DNA from: Saprospiraceae bacterium
Lineage (GTDB): Bacteria; Bacteroidota; Bacteroidia; Chitinophagales; Saprospiraceae
Length of the DNA stretch: 64,000 bases
NCBI GenBank assembly: GCA_016716335.1
Contig: JADJWN010000022.1
Span: 47,095 to 111,094 of the forward strand
Direction: 5' to 3'
This document shows positions 8,885-19,500 of the stretch, in pieces. Under the pieces are notes generated by a model. That model made no database searches. It saw only the letters and a list, made by a program, of their open reading frames with translations, and had not been told where the DNA came from. Each line of letters starts with the position of its first letter. Position 1 is the stretch's first letter. A program made the translations under genes and the position numbers.

Positions 8885-10063
8885 ATGAAAATTTATAACC
8901 TCCTGCTATTGCTGTTTGCTGTAGCATTATGTAAAGCACAGATTACCCTCAGGGCAGAAGATTTTCCCAATCCAGCAGATACTTTCCAGTTGGAAGCTTG
9001 GCTTAATCCTGCCAAACCCACTTTAACACCCGATAATTTGTGGAATTTTGCCAATCTGGGAATGCCCACGGACAGATACCAGGTGGTTTTCAATGAGGAG
9101 GACCTGGATTTCTTCAAAAGTGCCGGCATAGATGTTTACCGGAGTACCACCAAGGATTTTAATGCCAATTTTTTTTATTATCTGGATCTTGAATTCGATC
9201 TGAATGAATACGGTCTTCAGGAACGTGGTATTTATGTGCCTCTACAGAGATATTCATTAAGTCCCTACACAGGCAATACTTTAGACTCACTCATAATACA
9301 GACACAGGGATATCTGTACAATACATCAGTGGATTATTTACTTTTTCCTATGTCATACAAAAAATCCTGGTCCAGCGCCGGCAGACGGGCTGTCAACTTC
9401 AACCTCACAGTGAATGCCTTCGGATTGAATAATATACCTGCACAACACGTCTGGTACACATTGCGAAAAGATACGGTAATTTCCTATGGTATCATGCAGA
9501 TAATGACACCTGAAGGTGTATCCCGAAAATATGACGTATTGGTGGATCAAATCGAAACTCATACCATAGACAGTTTCTACCTTGCAGGATCGCCTGCACC
9601 ACCCGTATTACTGAACAATTTTGGCCTTGTGCAAGGTCAAAAGACAAACTTTGGCAACAGAATCAATTTTTACAGAAAAGATTTGTTCTATTATTTTGCC
9701 AGCTACTATTATGGCGACAGAGCGTTCAATGCACAGCCTTATGAATTTTTCACCTGCCTCAATGGTGCACAATCCAATACTTCATCAGTCAGGGACTCTC
9801 ATGATAAATTCAGTTTTACAGTCTTTCCTACCTTATTGCAGTCTGATCAATATCTTAATTTGTTAGTCGCAGGGGCAAAATACGATATGTGTATTTATAC
9901 TTTAATGGATATTGAGGGTCGGACTCTAAAGAAAGGTATACTTGAAAACGGAATATTACATCAGGTGGAATCTACAGTTTTCTCATCTTCCGGATTGTAT
10001 ATTGTTACCATACAGGATAACACCGGAAAATATATCACCCATGAAAAAATACAGAAGTATTAA
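8885..10063 (+). CDS. Secreted protein with T9SS type A sorting domain
   Basis: Function unknown. The 392-residue protein has a Sec signal peptide (MKIYNLLLLLFAVALCKAQ), a body of about 290 residues rich in aromatic beta-strand-like sequence that I do not recognise, and a C-terminal domain of about 80 residues typical of the Por/T9SS type A sorting signal: FTVFPTLLQSDQYLNL, then SGLYIVTIQD and a short basic end (HEKIQKY). The usual FPNP is FPTL here. It should be exported by Sec, then across the outer membrane by T9SS. The next gene begins 39 bases later, so the two are probably co-expressed. Placement after a two-component operon suggests, without proving, regulation by it. Confidence 0.75.
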   Translation: MKIYNLLLLLFAVALCKAQITLRAEDFPNPADTFQLEAWLNPAKPTLTPDNLWNFANLGMPTDRYQVVFNEEDLDFFKSAGIDVYRSTTKDFNANFFYYLDLEFDLNEYGLQERGIYVPLQRYSLSPYTGNTLDSLIIQTQGYLYNTSVDYLLFPMSYKKSWSSAGRRAVNFNLTVNAFGLNNIPAQHVWYTLRKDTVISYGIMQIMTPEGVSRKYDVLVDQIETHTIDSFYLAGSPAPPVLLNNFGLVQGQKTNFGNRINFYRKDLFYYFASYYYGDRAFNAQPYEFFTCLNGAQSNTSSVRDSHDKFSFTVFPTLLQSDQYLNLLVAGAKYDMCIYTLMDIEGRTLKKGILENGILHQVESTVFSSSGLYIVTIQDNTGKYITHEKIQKY

Positions 10064-10101
10064 GATCAGTATCAATAACCCTTCCTATAATTTGAAAACT
10101 C

Positions 10102-13100
10102 ATGAAACACATCTTCCAAAAATCAGTAAAAACTATATGCATAGTTTCTCTATTGTTAGCCCATACATTTATTTTGGGTCAGAATGTGGGCATAGGAACA
10201 CATACACCTGATAACTCTGCCATGCTGGATGTAAGTGCCTCAGACAAAGGTTTTCTGATGCCAAGAGTTACAAAAGCCAACAGGCCTGTCAATCCGGCAG
10301 ATGGCTTGATAATATATCAAACGGATGAAATACCGGGCATTTACAATTATATACAAGGGGAATGGAGACGAATAATGGACAGCGATATAGAGATTGGTCT
10401 CTATTCCTATGGACCGGATACTGCAGTCACTTTCCAGTTTACCGGCAATGTCCAAACATGGGTGGTACCTGATGGTGTACATTGGGTAAAAATCAATTGC
10501 AAAGGAGCAGAAGGCAGCCTTGGTGTGTGGCATATTCCACTGGTAGCCATAGACTATATGCCGGGAGGTAAAGGGGGAGAATCAGAGGGTTTTCTTCCGG
10601 TCACCCCCGGAGAGACACTTTATGTAAATGTCGGTGGTTTTGTCACAAGCCCTCTTAATGGTACTAATGATCAACTTATTCAGGGAGGCTGGAACGGCGG
10701 TGGAAGTGCAAAAATACTCGTCTCAGGTTCTCAGATTTTTGTTGGAGGTGCAGGTGGTGGAGCAAGTGATGTCAGGCAAGGTGGTAACACGCTTGCTCAC
10801 CGGAAAATTGTGGCTGGAGGTGGAGGAGGAGGTGGCTCTCAGGCCGGAAGAACAGGAGGTGCTGGTGGTGGAATATCAGGGGGTAATCCCTTATGTCCCA
10901 ATCCTTCTGCCTGTGGACAGGGAGGTACACAAACCACAGGTAACGCTCCCGGACAAGGTGAAAGTCCCATTGTATCAGGTGTAGGTGCCGGTGGAGGTGG
11001 ATGGTATGGAGGTACGGCAGCTGCTTCTGACAATGGTGCAGGAGGAGGTGGCAGCGGTTTTTTGGATCCATCACTGAGGCAGGCATTTACAAATTCAAAT
11101 ATCAGAGCCGGTCACGGCATTATCACTATCACCTACAACAGAAATACCAGGTTGGATACAGTAATTCAACTGCCCTATCCCATCAGTCTGTCTTCTGTCA
11201 ATGATGCGCTGAATACGGAGAGTTTTGGCCACAAAGCCGTGCTTTTCAGTAATAACGGGACAATTCAAGGTGATGCTTCACAATTTGTTTTTGATGCAGA
11301 TAATGGCAGGGCAGGTATTGGATTGAATAATCCGGCGACAAAACTGGAGGTAAAAGGTCATGGCGGCATCAGAGTATCATCCACCAACCCCGGATCAGGA
11401 GTATCAGACTGGATTGCTGCCAGTTTTGGAGGACTTGCGGGTGATAAGGTTGTGGCAGGTATTTTAAATGGAAAGGCCACCATTGGAGCTCATAATCAGG
11501 CATTAAACAACTGGGACACTTTGGTCATCAATCCCGGTGGCAAGATTGTATTACCCGGCCTGGGTGAATCCGGAAAGAGATTTCTTACTATTGATGCAGA
11601 TAATATTGTAGGTGATACTAGTTTCTTCGGATTCAATAATGGTTTAAAATTATCAGGTGGAAATTTTCAAATAGGCGGACATCTTAACCAATCTACCTCC
11701 ATTGCCAGCAATGGTCACACTTTCAGTATCAATTACAGCTTTGAGGGAGAAGGGGGAATATTTGAAGAATTTATACCGGGCGGTTTCGGATACTCTCTGA
11801 CACCTATTGGACAGACATTCAATTTTCCTTACAACTACATACTGAAGCAGATAAAGTTTATATGTGGATTCCCGATTGTAAACGGTACCTTTCAGATATT
11901 TCAGGGCCAGACCATAAGTGGTACACCGCTTGCATCGGGTACACTTAATGTTAATCCTTTTGGCGAAGTAACGATTCCACTGAACAATCTCAACATGGCT
12001 GCAAATACCACCTACACATTATATCTTACAGATTGTTATCCACAGATTTCACTGATTGGTGCAGATTGGCCTTTGGGCATACTATTGGATCTAAATGGGA
12101 ATCCCATGCCTTTTGGAGATTTAACTTCAAAATTCGTAGGACTGCCAGATATCCCGGGTTACCATACGCTTAGGGTGGAAGGAAATACCGGAAAAGTTGG
12201 CATAGGGACCCCAATCAATACTCCTTTGTCTTCCACCCTCACCGTTAATGGAAGCAATAACATGAACTCGGGTTCTGCCAACTGGATTTCTGCCAATATC
12301 GGTGGTCAGAATGGTGACCGAATAGTAATGGGACTTTTGAACGGTGAACCCTCAATAGGGGCTCATAATGGTCCACTTACAGGATGGGATACCTTAAATA
12401 TTACTCCCGCAGGTAAACTGAAAATAGGACATCTTGCCGGTAATGGAAATAAATTTATGACAGTAAACAATCAGGGCGTAGTAAATGCCCAGGATATTGA
12501 AATTGCATCCTCCGGTACCACCGGATTGCTGACCTCAACGGATTGGAATACATTCAACAACAAAGTAAGTCCTGCAACAACTGTCAACACTATCGCCCCT
12601 CTATCAGGAGGCGGAACCCTGCATTCCTCACTGACCCTCTCTATGCCACAAGCAAATAGTTCCACAAATGGCTTCCTGTCAGCTACTGACTGGAGTACCT
12701 TCAATAACAAACAAAATAGTTTACCCAATGCCAGCGGTACTTCCAATGGAATTCTTACCTCCACAGACTGGAATATTTTTAATAACAAACAAAATGCACT
12801 CTCCCCTGCAAGTGGCTCCAATGATGGCATTCTAACAGCAACAGACTGGAATATTTTTAACAACAAGCAAAATGCACTCGCCAATGCAAATGGTTCTACT
12901 AATGGCATTCTAACAGCAGCAGACTGGAATACCTTTAATAATAAATATAATTTGCCCAACCTGTCTAATGGCAGTATTTTGTTTTCAAATGGCAACAATA
13001 TTACGGAAAACAACAGTCAACTGTATTTTAATTCAAATACCCAAATGCTTGGGATAGGCACCAACAATCCTTCAGCCAAAGTCGATATTCAAGGAAGTGG

Positions 13101-13629
13101 AGGACTCAAAGTCAGCTCTACCAATGACGGAAGCGGCACCACTGACTGGATAGCTATAAATGCAGGTGGCACATCAGGAGACAGAGTTGTAATGGGTGTT
13201 CTGAATGGATCTGCCACTATCGGCGCACATAATGGAGCATTAAATGCATGGGATACTTTGGTTGTCAATCCGGATGCAGTGGGTACATCCATTGTTTTAG
13301 GTGGCAACAAGTCCCATACTGTGCCCCAGGTTTTAAACAATACGCAGATTGCATCAAGTCCTGTGGCTGTAAATGGAAGTATCAGACAAGCGTATTATTC
13401 TGTTCCTGTAAGTATTCCGGCCGGAAATACCATATCCTTCAACTGGGATCATAATCTGGGATATGGCCCCATAGTCATGATGAGTACAGACCAAAACGGC
13501 GGGGGCGCCAATATGATTGATGTTAGCTACACCACTTTTAATAATAATCAAAACCAAACAGTATTCGTACTGAAAAACAACGGATCTTCTACTGCTTTGG
13601 GTACTTTCAGGTGGATATTGGTATGGTAA
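10102..13629 (+). CDS. Large secreted beta-rich protein with fibre-like repeats
   Basis: Function unknown. The 1,175-residue protein has a signal peptide ending FILGQ, then the Bacteroidota surface motif NVGIGTHTPDNSAMLDVSA and DKGFLMPR. Next comes a glycine-rich segment (about residues 150-330) of short GGGG/GGAG runs. Three copies of a module follow near 11.36, 12.25 and 13.10 kb, each with DWIA/NWIS, a GGxxGD step, VMGxLNG and IGAHN-x-DTL. Five copies of a roughly 25-residue repeat around DWNTFNNK occur near 12.53-12.94 kb; this motif is common in phage tail-fibre-like proteins. I see no T9SS sorting tail. It may be a fibre or matrix protein made with the gene 39 bases upstream. Confidence 0.7.
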   Translation: MKHIFQKSVKTICIVSLLLAHTFILGQNVGIGTHTPDNSAMLDVSASDKGFLMPRVTKANRPVNPADGLIIYQTDEIPGIYNYIQGEWRRIMDSDIEIGLYSYGPDTAVTFQFTGNVQTWVVPDGVHWVKINCKGAEGSLGVWHIPLVAIDYMPGGKGGESEGFLPVTPGETLYVNVGGFVTSPLNGTNDQLIQGGWNGGGSAKILVSGSQIFVGGAGGGASDVRQGGNTLAHRKIVAGGGGGGGSQAGRTGGAGGGISGGNPLCPNPSACGQGGTQTTGNAPGQGESPIVSGVGAGGGGWYGGTAAASDNGAGGGGSGFLDPSLRQAFTNSNIRAGHGIITITYNRNTRLDTVIQLPYPISLSSVNDALNTESFGHKAVLFSNNGTIQGDASQFVFDADNGRAGIGLNNPATKLEVKGHGGIRVSSTNPGSGVSDWIAASFGGLAGDKVVAGILNGKATIGAHNQALNNWDTLVINPGGKIVLPGLGESGKRFLTIDADNIVGDTSFFGFNNGLKLSGGNFQIGGHLNQSTSIASNGHTFSINYSFEGEGGIFEEFIPGGFGYSLTPIGQTFNFPYNYILKQIKFICGFPIVNGTFQIFQGQTISGTPLASGTLNVNPFGEVTIPLNNLNMAANTTYTLYLTDCYPQISLIGADWPLGILLDLNGNPMPFGDLTSKFVGLPDIPGYHTLRVEGNTGKVGIGTPINTPLSSTLTVNGSNNMNSGSANWISANIGGQNGDRIVMGLLNGEPSIGAHNGPLTGWDTLNITPAGKLKIGHLAGNGNKFMTVNNQGVVNAQDIEIASSGTTGLLTSTDWNTFNNKVSPATTVNTIAPLSGGGTLHSSLTLSMPQANSSTNGFLSATDWSTFNNKQNSLPNASGTSNGILTSTDWNIFNNKQNALSPASGSNDGILTATDWNIFNNKQNALANANGSTNGILTAADWNTFNNKYNLPNLSNGSILFSNGNNITENNSQLYFNSNTQMLGIGTNNPSAKVDIQGSGGLKVSSTNDGSGTTDWIAINAGGTSGDRVVMGVLNGSATIGAHNGALNAWDTLVVNPDAVGTSIVLGGNKSHTVPQVLNNTQIASSPVAVNGSIRQAYYSVPVSIPAGNTISFNWDHNLGYGPIVMMSTDQNGGGANMIDVSYTTFNNNQNQTVFVLKNNGSSTALGTFRWILVW

Positions 13630-14192
13630 CAATGACTGGATTAACCTCACTTAAGGTAATTTTATGGTCGGACCGTACACCAAAAAAATCCAGGTATGAA
13701 AATATTGTTGTATATAACTAATACCTGTCATGTCACAAAAACAGAATTATATTTTTTATCAAATTGTACGCTGGTAAGAAATAATTTTTGGCATAATAAG
13801 ACTCCACGTGATCTTATCTTCCATACATGACTGCAATTATCCTGCAAAGAAATTTGCTTGTTTGAAGTTGATTTTTCAAAATATCAATAATATAGAAATG
13901 CAACAAACATTTAGAAAAGAGTACTTAAATCCAGAATTATGCAATAGCAATTCTATTACAGCCTGATTTGGCTGAAAATAAATCGCAGCGCTGATTCAGC
14001 TCAGTGAGCTTCTAAGTCTCTTTTTCGGAAATGCTTATTTTATTTACATTCCAATCCTCATCACGAAATTTAAGACATAATACATTTAAACCAGGATTAT
14101 TGTACCGGTTATGCCGATGTGCAGAAATACCCATCTTTGGTATAGGAAAAACTAATAAAGCCTTGAATCATTCGCCGGGTAGAAAGGGATGA
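13630..14192. other. Intergenic region, no gene seen
   Basis: This stretch separates the secreted fibre-like gene from the convergent acyltransferase-like gene. It is AT-rich with frequent stops. A weak imperfect inverted repeat (TTAACCT / AAGGTAA) near 13641-13659 just after the upstream stop could be a terminator but lacks a strong T-run. Nothing else supportable was seen. Confidence 0.45.
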
Positions 14193-15065
14193 CTAATATT
14201 GAACTTTGGATAACAACTTCTCCCACCAGCTTCTTTGTTCGACATATAGAATGTCTTTGCTGATTACCGGCAATTCCTGGATAATGTTTGATGGTGAAAA
14301 GGGCGAAAACCTCATAGTCATTTTCCTGCCGCAATGGGTCCGAAATACATAATCATACAATACTGCCATCAGTGCAGGATTTCCGGCGGATTCAGACCAA
14401 ATTTCAGTAATGGTACCGGGATTGTAAAAAAATACAGCTTTTGCGATGTCACTGTTATGAGCTTTTCCTAACATAGAAGAAAACAAAATGCCTCTGTGCA
14501 TGGCATTGTACATCAGTCGGTAAAGTATATTTTTTTCGGAGTCTTTAAGCGCAGAAGTTTTCAGCAGTTCTTCGGGCCTGGGATTTAAGGTAATCTGAAT
14601 ATTTTCGGATGTAATATCCTCCAACATAGCTGAAAAACGGGAAGAGTAGCCTTCTCTGAGACTTTCGTAAGCATCTGTTAATGACAGGATAGTATATTTC
14701 TTCGAAGGGAGGCCGGGTTTAAGGCTTTGTATGGAGGTCGTCTGGGTATTTTTGAATGCCTGCCAGAAGCGTATGTTATCGAAATCCGGATTTTCGATAA
14801 ATGATTTGATTCTTGACGGTGACATCAGATTGATGGTATGAATTCCTGTTTCGGGGATTAATTTTTTTTGGAATGTGGACAGACTTTGTCTGAAAACCGG
14901 AAGCCCGGATTCATAATCTCCTTCAATCAAGACATCAAAACTACCGGCTACTGCTTTCAGATACCAATGGTAGGCATACACCGAGCTGTCCGGTGCATAA
15001 TGAACCAGTCCGTTCCATTTATTTTTGTCAATATTTTCAAAAGATATTCGCTGTAAATGAATCAC
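14193..15065 (-). CDS. Hypothetical protein, possibly acyltransferase-like
   Basis: The 290-residue protein begins with a pattern seen in a Bacteroidota family often placed in the GNAT/FemAB-like fold: [16 protein letters not shown] followed by a DY step ([10 protein letters not shown]). I see no catalytic motif that proves acyl transfer and no membrane segment or signal, so it is probably cytosolic. Its ATG overlaps the glyA stop by four bases (ATGA at 15062-15065), which implies translational coupling to serine hydroxymethyltransferase. That coupling is the main functional clue. The family call is inference. Confidence 0.55.
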   Translation of the reverse strand: MIHLQRISFENIDKNKWNGLVHYAPDSSVYAYHWYLKAVAGSFDVLIEGDYESGLPVFRQSLSTFQKKLIPETGIHTINLMSPSRIKSFIENPDFDNIRFWQAFKNTQTTSIQSLKPGLPSKKYTILSLTDAYESLREGYSSRFSAMLEDITSENIQITLNPRPEELLKTSALKDSEKNILYRLMYNAMHRGILFSSMLGKAHNSDIAKAVFFYNPGTITEIWSESAGNPALMAVLYDYVFRTHCGRKMTMRFSPFSPSNIIQELPVISKDILYVEQRSWWEKLLSKVQY

Positions 15066-16342
15066 TCCAGTTCCGGATATAACGGGAAGGATAACATGAA
15101 CTGGTTGACTTTGTTTTTAATTTCAGCCAATATGGAGTCATTGTCCTTGTTTCTGATCACATCATCTATCCACTGTACCACCTGCCTGCAGTCATTTTCA
15201 TTGAGGCCCCGGGTTGTTATGGCTGCAGCACCGACTCTGATACCTGACGTCTGTAAAGCCGGACGACTGTCAAAAGGCACCATATTTTTATTGATTGTAA
15301 TATTGGCCTTAATCAGTGCATTTTCCACCTCTTTACCCGTGAGGTCCGGGTTCTTGGCTCTGAGGTCTATGAGCATCAGATGATTGCTGGTACCTCCTGA
15401 AATAATTTTGTATCCGAGATCCGTAAAAGCCTCAGCCATGGCGTGGGCATTGCGTATTACTTTTCCGGCGTAGTCAATGAACGAAGGTGAAGCTGCCTCT
15501 CTGAATGCGACTGCCTTGGCTGCAATGACGTGCTCAAGCGGACCACCCTGCATACCGGGGAATACCCCGCTGTTCAGCACCGAAGACATCATGATCGGGT
15601 CTCCTTTTTTGGTAGTACGACCCCAGGGATTGGGAAAATCCTTGCCCATCATCACGATACCGCCTCTGGGTCCCCTCAATGTCTTGTGAGTAGTAGAGGT
15701 AATAATATGGCAATATGGCAACGGATCGTTGAGATATCGGGAGGCAATCAATCCTGCAGGATGTGCAATATCCGCCAGCAAAAGTGCACCCACCTCATCC
15801 GCAATCTCTCTGAATCTCTTATAATCCCAGTCCCTGGAATACGCAGATGCCCCGCAAATAATGAGTTTGGGCATTACCTGCCTTGCCTTCTCAGCAACCT
15901 TATCCATATCAATCACTCCGGAATCTTCCTCTACGCCATAGAAATGCGCCTGATATACCTTGCCGGAATAATTGACCGGAGAGCCATGGGACAAATGTCC
16001 CCCGTGTGCAAGATCAAAACCCAATATGGCATCACCCGGATTGAGAACTGCCAGAAATACCGCAGCATTGGCCTGAGCTCCGGAGTGTGGCTGCACATTG
16101 GCATATTCGGCACCAAACAGGGAACAAAGCCTGTCGATAGCCAGCTGCTCTACCTGATCTACCACTTCGCAACCACCATAATACCGGCGTCCCGGATATC
16201 CTTCGGCGTATTTATTGGTAAGACAACTGCCCATCGTCCTGATGACTTCGAGAGAGGTGAAATTCTCAGAAGCAATCAACTCAATGCCCTTTCTCTGCCT
16301 CTGTAGCTCTGCCTGTACCAATTGTTGAATCTCTATATCCAT
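15062..16342 (-). CDS. glyA: Serine hydroxymethyltransferase
   Basis: PLP enzyme converting serine and tetrahydrofolate to glycine and methylene-tetrahydrofolate in the cytosol, the main source of one-carbon units. The 426-residue sequence has the family blocks [52 protein letters not shown] and the PLP-lysine motif [13 protein letters not shown]. Length and motif order match other bacterial GlyA. The start is ATG at 16340-16342 with a candidate -7 element just upstream. It overlaps the next gene by four bases. Nothing is missing or broken. Confidence 0.97.
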   Translation of the reverse strand: MDIEIQQLVQAELQRQRKGIELIASENFTSLEVIRTMGSCLTNKYAEGYPGRRYYGGCEVVDQVEQLAIDRLCSLFGAEYANVQPHSGAQANAAVFLAVLNPGDAILGFDLAHGGHLSHGSPVNYSGKVYQAHFYGVEEDSGVIDMDKVAEKARQVMPKLIICGASAYSRDWDYKRFREIADEVGALLLADIAHPAGLIASRYLNDPLPYCHIITSTTHKTLRGPRGGIVMMGKDFPNPWGRTTKKGDPIMMSSVLNSGVFPGMQGGPLEHVIAAKAVAFREAASPSFIDYAGKVIRNAHAMAEAFTDLGYKIISGGTSNHLMLIDLRAKNPDLTGKEVENALIKANITINKNMVPFDSRPALQTSGIRVGAAAITTRGLNENDCRQVVQWIDDVIRNKDNDSILAEIKNKVNQFMLSFPLYPELE

Positions 16343-16368
16343 TATTATCTGTCAATTTGCTGAGGCTA

Positions 16369-16376
16369 CAAAGGTA
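16369..16376 (-). promoter_or_regulatory. Candidate glyA -7 promoter element
   Basis: On the minus strand this reads TACCTTTG, an exact match to the Bacteroidota -7 consensus TAnnTTTG. It lies 26 bases upstream of the glyA ATG. I did not find a clear -33 TTTG at the usual spacing, so support is partial. Confidence 0.4.
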
Positions 16377-16456
16377 AAACTTAGAGTTTGAATTTTTGGG
16401 AAGTTGATGCAAATGATTGCAATATTGAAATTATATGTTGTGAACATCTACTGAAT

Positions 16457-16516
16457 AAAAAAACATTGCATGGGAATACCAGGCTTCCGAAATACCCGGT
16501 AGTTCCCTATACAATG
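16457..16516 (-). terminator. Intrinsic terminator of giant gene 1
   Basis: Read on the minus strand, an outer CATTG/CAATG pair encloses a stem of GGGAA, TACC and GG pairing with CC, GGTA and TTCCC with small bulges. Seven T follow (seven A at 16457-16463 on the plus strand). It begins about 30 bases after the stop of giant gene 1, so it should end that transcript before glyA. Confidence 0.8.
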
Positions 16517-16548
16517 TTATGAAAAGGAATGGTAATTTATCTTTCGTA

Positions 16549-19500
16549 TTATCTGATCACAGTGATGTCACCGGCCAGCTTATCATCAAATGGTCTGTTG
16601 TCTTCGTCCAATGCTTTGTAGGTAAAAAGGAAGGTATAAACTCCCTGCTCGACCGGAACACCTTTGAATGTACCATCCCAGGGCTCCAACCCCTTATCGG
16701 AAATGTAAACCAGATTACCCCATCGGTCAAAAATCCTGAGTTTGGATTCAATGACACAACTTGTTTCTGTAATCTGGAAGAAATTATTCTGTCTTGAGTC
16801 GAGATGCAAAATATTCGGATGGTAAAGTTTGCAGCAGAAATTTTTGATAGTAATCTCTGTGGAATTTTCACATCCGTTCTCATCGGTGACGGTAACACCA
16901 TAATTCCCACGGCTTCTTACATACATATTATCACTGATGGTACCATCGCTCCATCTGACCGTGGCATGCTTACCTGCATAAAGGAATATTCCGCCATCCT
17001 GCTCACAAATTGTAGTATCCCTTGAAATACGCAATTGTGGTTTGGGATTAACTTTGATTTCAAAAGTATATGGTGCGGATTCTTCACACACTTCGGTTTT
17101 CTGCGTAACTGTCACTCTAAAATTACCGGCAGATGTCGGAATCATAGTGGCTGTTCCGGTCTGCGAAGCTACAAGCCCCGTTTCCTTGGAATTGGTCTTC
17201 CAGCTGAAAACTGCTCCCGGACGACCACTCACTCTTACCTCCAGCGTATCTCCCAAACATATAGGATCGTGAGAAACCCATACATCAAAAGGTGCGGTAA
17301 GAATCTGCTCTACATGTATGATAGCAATATTGGAAGTATCACTGCAATATGGCGCAGTATTCAGTGTGTAAATCCTTCTGAAATAATGAGTTCCCTGTAA
17401 TAAAGTACCGGTGGTATAATCCCGGGATTCTGCATTGCCGGGTGCCATTATGAACTGCACTCCGTCCTGACTGTACTGCCAGGTGTATTTTCCACCGGCA
17501 GGAATTGCATCCAAACCCCTGATTGTTATATTCTGTGCTTTTTCACAGAATTTATCAGGATTGGGATTGCTGATCAGATTGGCATTAACCGGACATGCAC
17601 AAGCTGCCCCAACCAAAAATTGCACGGTGTCCGAACAAGAACCATTAGACCAGATCAATCGATACAAACCTTCTTTTTCAAAATCCGTAACCAGCGTATT
17701 GGGTGAATTGGGATTCAAAATCCTTACATTACCCGGATTTTCCGATGCTTTTGTCCACGTACCTGTTCCTGTTGCGTTCAGCTGAACCAGACCATCCAGA
17801 TAGCAGCTGACATTGGCAGGAGACGGGCCGGCATTTGGTTTTGCATCCAGTCTTACAGATACCGTGTCCGCACAGATGTCATTCCGCAAAATGAATTGAT
17901 AAATACCCGGTACGGTAAAGCCTGAGATAACCGGATTCAATACATTCAGATTACTGATATTAACACTTCCGGGATTATTTACGGACAGACTCCAGCTACC
18001 GGCCACCTGACCATTTAACTGTAGCATTCCGCCTGGTAATCTCACGCAGCCCAGGTCTATGTCTGGACCCGCAACTGGTTGAGCCACATTTTGCAAAATC
18101 CTTGAAGCAGTAGAAGAACAATTATTCTGATCCGTAACGGTAACTCCATATAACCCGGCTTGTGCCACTATGATACTGTTTCCTGTCTGATTATCACTCC
18201 AAAGTATCTGAGAAGCATTGGTGTTAACAGTCCAAATAGCACTGGTCCCTTCACAGATTTTATCCGTCCCGGTGATGCTCACTTCAGGATTCGGAAGTAT
18301 GGTCAGGAATTTTTCTGCGGAAGATTTGCAACCGTTCGCATCGGTCACCGTCACCCGGTATACTCCGGCATTGCTGACCGTGATGGTTGCCGTGGTCGCT
18401 CCGTTGCTCCATGCATAGCTTACTCCACCCAATGCAGTGAATTCTGCAGTGACTCCCTCACAGATACTGTTCTGTCCGGTGATGGTCGCTGTCGGATTGG
18501 CACTGATGGTCAGGCTCTTGGATGCCGTAGCCGTACAGCCGTTAGCATCGGTCACCGTTACGCTGTATAGTCCGGCATTGCTGATATTCAGGTTTGCCGT
18601 AGTAGCACCTGTATTCCAGACATAGCTTACGCCTCCCGTAGCCGTGAAGTCGGTGCTGCTGCCTTCACAGATCTCATCCGCTCCGCTGATGGCTGCTGCC
18701 GGCAGGTTGTTTATTGTCAATGTTCTTTCGCCCGTGCTGATACAACCGTTCGCATCGGTCACCGTCACTCTGTACACTCCGGCATTGCTGACCGTGATGG
18801 CTGCCGTGGTCGCTCCGTTGCTCCATGCATAGCTTACTCCACCCAAAGCGGTGAATTCCGTTGCTGCTCCCTCACAGATGCTGCTCTGTCCGGTGATGGT
18901 CGCTGTCGGATTGGTGCTGATGGTCAGGCTCTTGGCTGCCGTAGCTGTACAGCCGTTGGCGTCGGTCACCGTTACGGTGTATAGTCCGGCATTGCTGATA
19001 TTCAGGTTTGCCGTAGTAGCACCTGTATTCCAGATATAACTTACGCCTCCCGTAGCCGTGAAGTCGGTATTGCTGCCTTCACAGATCTCATCCGCTCCGC
19101 TGATGGCTGCTGCTGGTCTGTTATTTATCGTCAATGTTCTTTCGCCGGTGCTTACACAGCCATTCGCATCGGTCACCGTCACTCTGTACACTCCCGCATT
19201 GCTTACCGTAATGGCTGCCGTGGTCGCTCCGTTGCTCCATGCATAGCTTACTCCACCCAAGGCAGTGAATTCCGTTGCTGCTCCCTCACAGATGCTGCTC
19301 TGTCCGGTGATGGTCGCTGTCGGATTGGTGCTAATGGTCAGGCTCTTGGATGCCGTAGCCGTACAGCCGTTGGCGTCGGTCACCGTTACGGTGTAATTGC
19401 CCGATGTATTTATGTTTAAAATATTTTGTATTAGCACCTGTATTCCAGACATAGCTTACGCCTCCCGTAGCCGTGAAGTCGGTGCTGCTGCCTTCACAGA

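Noticed and set aside
10102..13629. Prophage tail module
   Set aside because: Only fibre-like repeats are present; no capsid, portal, tape-measure, lysis or integrase gene lies nearby.
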